From CAYWLQ01 sp964458775 (GTDB lineage: Bacteria > Myxococcota_A > Polyangia > JAAYKL01), in NCBI GenBank assembly GCA_964458775.1, contig CAYWLQ010000058.1, positions 1-29,140 on the forward strand: a stretch of DNA of 29,140 nucleotides, written 5' to 3'. Below, piece by piece: positions 23,347 to 29,140 of the stretch. Position 1 is the stretch's first letter. Each line of letters begins with the position of its first letter. The notes beneath the pieces are model-generated. The model was not told the origin of the DNA. It saw only the letters and a list, made by a program, of their open reading frames with translations, and did not search any database. The position numbers were made by a program, and so were the translations under genes.

Positions 23347-24993
23347 GTGCAAAAGATCATTCTTCGATTCGTTTTTTTAACTCTATTTATATCCTGCGGC
23401 GATATTAAAACACCTCCTCTTGCCGATATAGAGCGAGTTGAACCGGAAACCTTGGAACCCGGAGATATTTTTCGCATTTATGGAAAAGGGTTTGTAGAAG
23501 GCTCGGTCGAAGTTGTACTTGACGGCTTCATTACATCTCACAGCAATATTCCTGGAAAACAAAGAATAGTCCGTTTTAGAGGAAAAGCAGTTAGTGAACA
23601 AGTTGTTGAGGTTATTTTGTCTTCTCGTTTGCTTGGAGAAAACATAACGGAACCGTCAACTTTTAAGGGGTCGATTGAAATTTATTTTCAGATTCAAAGC
23701 AACACTCGTATCTTTGCAAAAAAAGAATCGGTAGAACTTGAACTCAATCCGGGAGGAGCCGGAGTAGCTGCTTCTGCAAAAAGAAAACGTAAGGCTGATG
23801 AATACTTATCATCTATAGGAATTCGTCTGGTTGACTCAAAAGATGTTGACGGTTTTGTGGTCGCAGAAGTGTTTGAGGGAAGCACAGCAGCTAACGCCGG
23901 AATTGTATTTGGAGACCGATTGTTCGCGATTGATAATCGCAATATAACAAAATATACTGATCTGGCTGAAATAAAGACTTCGCAACCGCATTTTTTGGAC
24001 ATAGTAACACGTCAAGGACTTGTTAAAAGACTTTCTCTAAAAACATCGATATCCGGATATTTTGATAGAGATGAATTAGCAGCAGTCTTGCTTTCATCAA
24101 TTGTATTGGGACTATTTCTGGCAATGGCGGTTCCGGCAAATCGATATGTATTTAGACAGCTACATAGAGTATTCAATCCCTACGATTGGACCTTTGGAAT
24201 AGGCTTAGTTTCTATATACCTATGTTTGATTCCGGCATCGGCGCTTTTTATCGACAGCGGTCTATTACTATGGTTAATCCTGTTTTTATCTCATGCTGTC
24301 GGCATAGTTTTTTTGCTAATAAAAAGCCCTATTAAGAATATGAAATGTATTTTAAGACTATTTGCAGTACCGATAATAGTTGCTGCTTCAGCGTATTTGA
24401 GTTTAGCTGCCGGACCCACTGAAATAACATCGACACAAACTGCTCTTCCTTTTGGAGTAAACCTTCTAGCGAGTCCCTTTACTGTTCTTCTCGGCATAAC
24501 GTCGCTTTTTTTGATTCAAAATCTTTCCTTTTCTGCTTCCGAACATGGACCTGTTGCTTGGTGTTTTTTTTATCTAGGTAATGCTGCCCTAGCATCAACT
24601 GTTACAATATGTTTGTTAGGGGGATGGAATATTCCTTTTGTCACTGTTTCCACGGAAACATCAGGAGCTTTATGGAACATTGCATCCTGTTTGGTGTTTC
24701 TAATAAAAACTTGGATTGTAATTTTGATTTCGAAAAGAATTGTTCAAGTAGGGAAACAAGAACGCAGGCAAGTTAAAAAAAGAGAAGAAACAATTCTATC
24801 TTCTGTATTACTTATTGTCTTCGGTGGCGCATGTGTTTTTTATGAAGCTATTCCTATTTCAGATATACTAAGAGCAGCCGGTCAAATATTGGCAGTCGGA
24901 TTATGCAGTACTTTGTTCGCCGGATATCTTGCATTGGAGTTAAAAAATGCCTTTGTAATGGAAGGTATCTCACCCAATATTAGGCGCGTATAA
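23347..24993 (+). CDS. TIG-PDZ-NuoH-like membrane lipoprotein chimera
   Basis: From GTG 23347 (AGAGG five bases upstream) the product is 548 residues with lipobox FISC and lipidated C17. In-frame ATG 23317 and TTG 23284 lie upstream without a ribosome-binding site. Residues 22-118 look like an IPT/TIG beta domain (VEPETLEPGDIFRIYGKGF). Residues about 155-232 are a PDZ domain (VAEVFEGSTAANAGIVFGD). From 243 to 548 there are about eight hydrophobic segments. Residues 404-460 resemble the C-terminal part of NuoH: FFYLGNAALASTV, LLGGWNIP, ALW...FLIKT and a following SKR. The conserved quinone-site loop of NuoH (ETNRAPFDLPE region) is absent, replaced by about NLSFSASEHGP. A proton-pumping or quinone role is therefore doubtful. 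I infer a periplasmic PDZ head on a repurposed NuoH-type membrane body. Confidence 0.6.
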   Translation: MQKIILRFVFLTLFISCGDIKTPPLADIERVEPETLEPGDIFRIYGKGFVEGSVEVVLDGFITSHSNIPGKQRIVRFRGKAVSEQVVEVILSSRLLGENITEPSTFKGSIEIYFQIQSNTRIFAKKESVELELNPGGAGVAASAKRKRKADEYLSSIGIRLVDSKDVDGFVVAEVFEGSTAANAGIVFGDRLFAIDNRNITKYTDLAEIKTSQPHFLDIVTRQGLVKRLSLKTSISGYFDRDELAAVLLSSIVLGLFLAMAVPANRYVFRQLHRVFNPYDWTFGIGLVSIYLCLIPASALFIDSGLLLWLILFLSHAVGIVFLLIKSPIKNMKCILRLFAVPIIVAASAYLSLAAGPTEITSTQTALPFGVNLLASPFTVLLGITSLFLIQNLSFSASEHGPVAWCFFYLGNAALASTVTICLLGGWNIPFVTVSTETSGALWNIASCLVFLIKTWIVILISKRIVQVGKQERRQVKKREETILSSVLLIVFGGACVFYEAIPISDILRAAGQILAVGLCSTLFAGYLALELKNAFVMEGISPNIRRV

Positions 24994-25033
24994 AATATAG
25001 TTGTTTCAGAAAGACTAAGTAAGTGTTAGCAAA

Positions 25034-26098
25034 TCAAGAGTACATGAATTTGTATACAGTTGTAGAATTAAAAATATCTCCGCTAAGAAGCTTGGTTGAT
25101 GGAAAATGTGAGTGATTTGGAGAGTCGGGGAAGTGCTGAGTTTCAAGACATAGTCCGTAGTGTTTTTTATAGGCACAACCGTCTTTGCCGACAATCGTTC
25201 CGTCAAGAAAGTTTCCGGTATAAAATTGAATTCCCGGTTCAGTTGTCCAAACCTCCATTATTCGGCCTGATTCAGGTCCTTTTAAACGAGCGGCAAAATT
25301 CAATCCTTCTTTTTTTCTGTTAATAACCCAATTGTGATCAAACCCTCCTGCCGTCAAAAGCTGTTCATAAGTATTTTCAAGTCGATCACCGATACGAGCC
25401 GTCGAAGTAAAATCCATTGGTGTTCCTTTAACCTCACACAGTTGTCCGGTAGGAATAAGCATTTTGTCTACTGATGTAAAACAATCCGAATTTATCAACA
25501 ATTCGTGATCGCGAATACTGCCTGAACTATGTCCGTCAAGATTGAAATAACTGTGATGAGTTAGATTTACTATAGTATCGGCATCTGCTTTTGCAAAGTA
25601 GTCTATCCTGAGTTCGTTATTAGCTGTAATGGTGTAAACAACAGTAACATACAAATTGCCGGGATATCCTTCTTCGCCGTCAGGGCTTAACCTCGATAGT
25701 CTCAATGACACACGATCATCGAAGACTTCTGTTGTTGCATTCCAAACCGTCTTATCAAAACCGCGATTGCCCCCATGCAAATGATTTCCGTTTGAATTGA
25801 GCGCCAAATTGTAGGTATTGTTCTCCAAACGAAAACAACCGCCGGCTATTCGATTGGCATATCGTCCGACAATACAACCGAAATACGGACTGTTGTTGAA
25901 GTATCCTTCTATATTATCATGTCCAAGAACCACATCATCAAAACCGCCGATTGAGCACGGAACATTAAGAAACGTTAAAATGCCGCCGTAATTTGTAATT
26001 CCGGCAACCGGACCGCCTTTTACAGAAAGAATATACAAATCAACATCTGTGCCGTCTTTTGTCTTACCAAACGACTTTTTATTTACTGAACAGGACAT
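25034..26098 (-). CDS. galM: Aldose 1-epimerase (mutarotase)
   Basis: The 354-residue enzyme interconverts alpha and beta anomers of galactose or glucose. Motifs match the family: GRYANRIAGG, NHLHGG with H108, THHSYFNLDG with catalytic-type H182, GGFDHNWV, and the catalytic-type E319 in CLETQHFPDSPNHSHFP. The ATG at 26098 is preceded on the minus strand by AAAGAGG. No signal peptide is seen, so it is cytosolic. It is convergent with the PDZ-NuoH-like gene (40-base gap) and divergent from the ECF sigma locus. No other galactose gene is present in the window. Confidence 0.94.
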   Translation of the reverse strand: MSCSVNKKSFGKTKDGTDVDLYILSVKGGPVAGITNYGGILTFLNVPCSIGGFDDVVLGHDNIEGYFNNSPYFGCIVGRYANRIAGGCFRLENNTYNLALNSNGNHLHGGNRGFDKTVWNATTEVFDDRVSLRLSRLSPDGEEGYPGNLYVTVVYTITANNELRIDYFAKADADTIVNLTHHSYFNLDGHSSGSIRDHELLINSDCFTSVDKMLIPTGQLCEVKGTPMDFTSTARIGDRLENTYEQLLTAGGFDHNWVINRKKEGLNFAARLKGPESGRIMEVWTTEPGIQFYTGNFLDGTIVGKDGCAYKKHYGLCLETQHFPDSPNHSHFPSTKLLSGDIFNSTTVYKFMYS

Positions 26099-26241
26099 AT
26101 GTAACCTCTTTCAAATTGTATGTCAGATTTACAGAATATCCTAATATCTTAAAAATGCTTACAAATAAGTAGCAAGACTGATGCGCTTGACACAATCGGC
26201 CATTAAGAGACAATGTTTTTGTCTGATGATTGGGGATATTT
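26099..26241. promoter_or_regulatory. Divergent intergenic region between galM and the ECF sigma locus
   Basis: The 143 bases must hold the promoters of galM (minus) and of the sigma locus (plus). A perfect TTGACA at 26187-26192 could be a -35 box for the plus direction, but the bases 17-18 further on (about ACAATGT) match TATAAT poorly. A non-canonical, sigma-specific promoter is possible. Confidence 0.35.
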
Positions 26242-27300
26242 TTGTCAACCATTTATAGCAACATAAGCCAAATAGTTGGAATAATTTTAACATTTATTTT
26301 AATTTTTTTTGCTTCTATGGCAACCGCATCAGAACAACCGACGGTAACTATTTACTACTCTATTTACAATCCTGACAATATTGAACAACTGGAGAACTGT
26401 CCGGATGAAACTGAAATAAAAACAGCGGTTGAACGAAGATTAGGCTATTCACCGTGGCAGCACGAAGCAGAAAAAAATATTGAAGTAATTCTCAGTCGAG
26501 AAGGAAATAACAACATTGCCTCAATATCACTCAAAAACCCTAACGGTGATTTAATCGGGCAAAGAATAGTAAAATCAAAGGAAGATTGTCGGGAAATTTC
26601 AGAGACAGCTGCATTGGCAATAGCTATTGCAATTGCTCCTTCTATATTTAATTCAGACATCAAAATTTCTGATTTCAAAAACCACGAAGACATAGTTGAA
26701 TCAGTTCAAGAATCATCAAATTATGAAGAGTCTTCGAATAAGAATATTTCCATGAACACAGCCGAACATAATGGTGTAAATATATCTAGTTATATAGGAG
26801 GAACGGGAAGCTGGGGTGTTGCTCCTTCTATAACAGCCGGAATAGATGGCGGATTAGGATTGAGATTAAAAACGACTTCTTTACTTTTAGGAATCCGGTA
26901 TGATTTGCCGGCTGACAAAGATATAGGTGTTGGAAAAATTTCTTCTAGTGAATTGCTTGGACAGCTAATATTATGCGGACATTATAAACTTTTTGGAGCA
27001 TGCGGCGGCATATCGGCTGGTTATATGACTTGCCGTGGACATGATATGTCGGAATCCGCGCAAAAAAAAGCCCCTGTTTTCCGCGGAATTGTCCGAATTA
27101 ACCTGGAAATACCCATTTCTTCTCTCTTTGGCTTTCGAATATTTGCTGAAATGTCAGCTGCTGTTATTAGACAGCGTTTTTTAGAATACGAGACCGATTT
27201 TGTGTTTTGGAAAGCTCCTTTGTTGAGTGTTACATTGGGATTTACCTTAATAATAAAAATTTTTGACGGAAAACACACATCAAACACAATAATACAATGA
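26242..27300 (+). CDS. Exported protein with periplasmic domain and barrel-like C-terminus, sigma locus
   Basis: From TTG 26242 (GGGGA five bases upstream) the product is 352 residues; TTG 26230 is an alternative. The signal peptide has a hydrophobic core at about 11-24 and likely cleavage after ATA (residue 29). Residues 30-130 contain a pattern common next to ECF sigma genes in Myxococcota, as I recall: ENCPDETEIKTAVERRLGY, then DCREISETAALAIAIAIAP. From about 175 glycine-rich amphipathic strands (GGLGLRLKTTSLLLGIRYDLP, GACGGISAGYM) suggest an outer-membrane barrel. The TGA overlaps the sigma gene ATG by four bases (ATGA). I infer an envelope component sensed or controlled by the sigma system. 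Confidence 0.65.
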   Translation: MSTIYSNISQIVGIILTFILIFFASMATASEQPTVTIYYSIYNPDNIEQLENCPDETEIKTAVERRLGYSPWQHEAEKNIEVILSREGNNNIASISLKNPNGDLIGQRIVKSKEDCREISETAALAIAIAIAPSIFNSDIKISDFKNHEDIVESVQESSNYEESSNKNISMNTAEHNGVNISSYIGGTGSWGVAPSITAGIDGGLGLRLKTTSLLLGIRYDLPADKDIGVGKISSSELLGQLILCGHYKLFGACGGISAGYMTCRGHDMSESAQKKAPVFRGIVRINLEIPISSLFGFRIFAEMSAAVIRQRFLEYETDFVFWKAPLLSVTLGFTLIIKIFDGKHTSNTIIQ

Positions 27301-27866
27301 GAGCGCTTAAAATAGAAAACTGCAGCACAAAAAGCTTGAAAAAAGAAACAGACCAGGTTCGTAAATTTGAAAGGATTTATAAAGAGAATGTCTCTTATGT
27401 GTGGAATTGTCTCAGACGGCTTGGAGTTGAAACTAGGGATTTGGAAGACAAGACCCATGATGTTTTTGTTACGTTTTATAGACGTATGGATGATTACGAT
27501 GAAACAAAACCTGCTCGACCGTGGCTATGCGGAATTGCAGCAAGAATTGCTCTTGATCACAATCGTCTCGCTTACAAAAAACGAGAGTTTCTCATTAATG
27601 AATTTGAAGCAACTGACGAGAAAAACAATCCTGAAAAAACATTGGAAAATACAGATGCTCTGCGGCTTTTGGAATTTGCTTTGGACAAATTGGATACAGA
27701 CAGGAGAATTGTTTTTGTACTACATGATATTGAAGAATATTCAATACCGGAGATTGTAGACATGCTTAACGTTCCGATAAACACTCTCTATTCAAGGCTG
27801 CGCTCTTCCAGAGAGCTGATAACTGATTCAGTGAAAAGACTGCTTTCAAAAAGGTGCGGCAAATGA
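27297..27866 (+). CDS. ECF-type RNA polymerase sigma factor
   Basis: The 189-residue protein has sigma region 2 at about 24-92 (LEDKTHDVFVTFYRRMDDYD, RPWLCGIAARIALDHNR) and region 4 at about 120-172 (DALRLLEFALDKL, FVLHDIEEYSIPEIVDML, NTLYSRLRSSRE). It would direct RNA polymerase to a small regulon. ATG 27297 overlaps the preceding stop and its own stop overlaps the next ATG (both ATGA), so the three genes are probably translated as a coupled unit. The downstream membrane protein may be its regulator. The ECF subgroup cannot be assigned by eye. Confidence 0.88.
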   Translation: MRALKIENCSTKSLKKETDQVRKFERIYKENVSYVWNCLRRLGVETRDLEDKTHDVFVTFYRRMDDYDETKPARPWLCGIAARIALDHNRLAYKKREFLINEFEATDEKNNPEKTLENTDALRLLEFALDKLDTDRRIVFVLHDIEEYSIPEIVDMLNVPINTLYSRLRSSRELITDSVKRLLSKRCGK

Positions 27867-28648
27867 CTGATTCTAGTAACCGTACAGATACGATTGATCC
27901 CTTGCTTAAAGATTTAATTACCAAATCGAAAACAAGAGAAGACTTTAATCGAACAGTAGATCCTGATGTTAGTAACAAAATATATACACAATTAATGGGA
28001 ACCTTGGCATTACCGGTAATACCGTCGGCAACCACAGGAACAATTACAGGAGCAACCATATCAAGTTCTACAGCAGCACTGTTAACCGCCAAAAACATTA
28101 TCATAGCTGCTGCAATAATATCAGGGGGAGGAATAGCATATTTTTTCAACACAAATAACGATTCCTACAATCCGTCCGATTCTTCTGTTCCAGAATATCA
28201 AGAATCCACGGAAAACACAACAGAGGTTGACAGCATATTACCTTCTGTAACTGCATTTTCTTCTTTGCTGAATAACAATGACTCAGAGTCAGAAGTTGAA
28301 AAAGACACAGACAAGGCAGTTTTCACTGAAAAATCAAAACCCTTAACAAAGCCTTCTTCCGCCTACGGGGTGCAAAGCAAAGTATTGGAAGAGCGACAGC
28401 TGATTGAAAAAGCAAGAGAGTTTCTTTATAGCAAAGCACCTAATGAAACCTTACGTATTTTACAGCAACATAAAAAGCAATACCCCAAGGGTTCATTCTC
28501 TGAAGAACGCGATGCTCTCTATATTTTGGCTCTAAATGCAACAGGACAAAAAGAACAAGCTGTTAAGCATTCAGAAAAATTTATGACTAAATATCCAAGC
28601 AGCATGTTTAAAGAAGTAGTCAGCAAATCAATAGAAAATAAAAAGTAG
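27863..28648 (+). CDS. Single-pass membrane protein with TPR-like C-terminus, putative sigma regulator
   Basis: The 261-residue product has a cytosolic N-terminus of about 75 residues, one membrane helix at about 77-95 (AKNIIIAAAIISGGGIAYFF), a Ser/Asn/Glu-rich linker, and a C-terminal helical region at about 180-255 with TPR-like features (LIEKAREFLYSKAPNETL, SEERDALYILALNATGQ). The ATG at 27863 overlaps the sigma stop (ATGA); GTG 27854 is a less likely start. Placement right after an ECF sigma gene and topology resemble anti-sigma factors, but no zinc-binding HxxxCxxC motif is seen. The sigma-binding role is inferred from position. Confidence 0.65.
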   Translation: MTDSSNRTDTIDPLLKDLITKSKTREDFNRTVDPDVSNKIYTQLMGTLALPVIPSATTGTITGATISSSTAALLTAKNIIIAAAIISGGGIAYFFNTNNDSYNPSDSSVPEYQESTENTTEVDSILPSVTAFSSLLNNNDSESEVEKDTDKAVFTEKSKPLTKPSSAYGVQSKVLEERQLIEKAREFLYSKAPNETLRILQQHKKQYPKGSFSEERDALYILALNATGQKEQAVKHSEKFMTKYPSSMFKEVVSKSIENKK

Positions 28649-28656
28649 GAGTCATT

Positions 28657-29140
28657 CTACAATATATATTTAGATAGATCCTGATTGTCCAGAACTTGCA
28701 TTAGACGATTTCTTACATAGTCCTTGTCAATTACGATTGTTTCTCCGGAACGCTCCGGCGCTCCAAAAGATATTTCCTCAAGAAGTCTTTCCACAATGGT
28801 GTAAAGACGCCTGGCTCCAATATTGTCCATAGACCGATTTACCTCTGCCGCTATTTCCGCAATAGATGATACTGCGTCTTCTTTGAAATCCAGGCTAATA
28901 CCTTCGGTTTTCATCAAGGCTACATATTGTTTGATAAGTGCGTTTTTGGGTTCTGTTAGAATTCTGATAAAGTCTTCAGTACTCAGCGATTCGAGTTCAA
29001 CACGAATAGGGAATCGACCTTGAAGCTCAGGAACCATGTCTGTCGGTTTGCTCATATGAAATGCGCCTGCTGCTATAAATAAAATATGATCTGTTTTAAC
29101 CGGCCCGTACTTGGTATTTACTGTTGTTCCCTCAACCAGA
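28657..29140 (-). CDS. hslU: HslU, ATPase subunit of the HslUV protease (3' part)
   Basis: HslU unfolds substrates and feeds them to the HslV peptidase. The visible C-terminal 160 residues run from the window edge to TAG 28657. They include GTTVNTKYGPVKTDHILFIA and AGAFHMSKPTDMVPELQGRF, with the AAA+ second region of homology, GARRLYTIVERLLEEISF with the sensor-2 type Arg, and the terminal DLSKYIL expected of HslU. The Walker motifs and start lie beyond base 29140. A methionine codon at 29055 is internal and not the start. The gene converges on the sigma-locus TPR gene with an eight-base gap. Confidence 0.96.
   Translation of the reverse strand, partial: LVEGTTVNTKYGPVKTDHILFIAAGAFHMSKPTDMVPELQGRFPIRVELESLSTEDFIRILTEPKNALIKQYVALMKTEGISLDFKEDAVSSIAEIAAEVNRSMDNIGARRLYTIVERLLEEISFGAPERSGETIVIDKDYVRNRLMQVLDNQDLSKYIL

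Overview
The window is about 29 kb of AT-leaning chromosomal DNA (roughly 40% GC by eye) from a Gram-negative bacterium. Several traits point to the Myxococcota/former-Deltaproteobacteria sphere: many lipobox proteins, an Asp-Thr repeat linker on a surface lipoprotein, a FecR-VIT-VWA-TPR lipoprotein, and an ECF-sigma locus with a periplasmic/barrel protein and a TPR anti-sigma-like partner. The pyruvate:ferredoxin oxidoreductase cluster and the small 2[4Fe-4S] ferredoxin suggest anaerobic or micro-aerobic metabolism. The lineage is an inference; no rRNA or tRNA gene is present to fix it. Canonical stops TAA, TAG and TGA are all used.

Layout. 1-357: a GC-rich inverted repeat pair (BIME-like), then the leader of adenosine deaminase (358-1452). 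1573-4248: a secreted patatin-like lipase followed, after one in-frame TAG, by a barrel-like segment. 4367-4978: small lipoprotein. 5175-8930: large lipoprotein with FecR-like, VIT, VWA and TPR parts. 8931-9597: a gene-poor gap with hairpins and a minus-strand reading frame that continues only through a +1 shift. 9598-13315: a tight five-gene operon, the gamma, delta, alpha and beta subunits of pyruvate:ferredoxin oxidoreductase plus a NuoG/HoxU-like iron-sulfur protein. 13558-14703: a lipoprotein with 93 Asp-X dipeptides carrying a CBM3-like cellulose-binding domain, directly followed by a soluble sugar-sensor/GAF/GGDEF diguanylate cyclase (14704-17094). 17132-18766 (minus): a ChaN-like protein. 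18947-22131: ferredoxin, a FlhB/SctU-like membrane domain without its switch domain, and priA. 22323-24993: a secreted two-repeat protein and a TIG-PDZ-NuoH-like membrane chimera. 25034-26098 (minus): galM. 26242-28648: the three-gene ECF sigma locus. 28657-29140 (minus): the 3' part of hslU, running off the window.

How the genes may work together. The por operon would oxidise pyruvate and pass electrons to ferredoxin, and the NuoG-like fifth subunit suggests a route on to a further acceptor. The CBM3 lipoprotein next to a sugar-sensor diguanylate cyclase suggests polysaccharide attachment tied to c-di-GMP signalling. The ECF locus looks like an envelope-sensing unit.

The most unusual items are the TIG-PDZ-NuoH chimera, the switchless FlhB-like protein coupled to priA, the eight-cysteine heptad ladder and in-frame TAG of the patatin locus, the possible +1 frameshift ORF in the 9.3 kb gap, and the compensatory hairpins of the first repeat.
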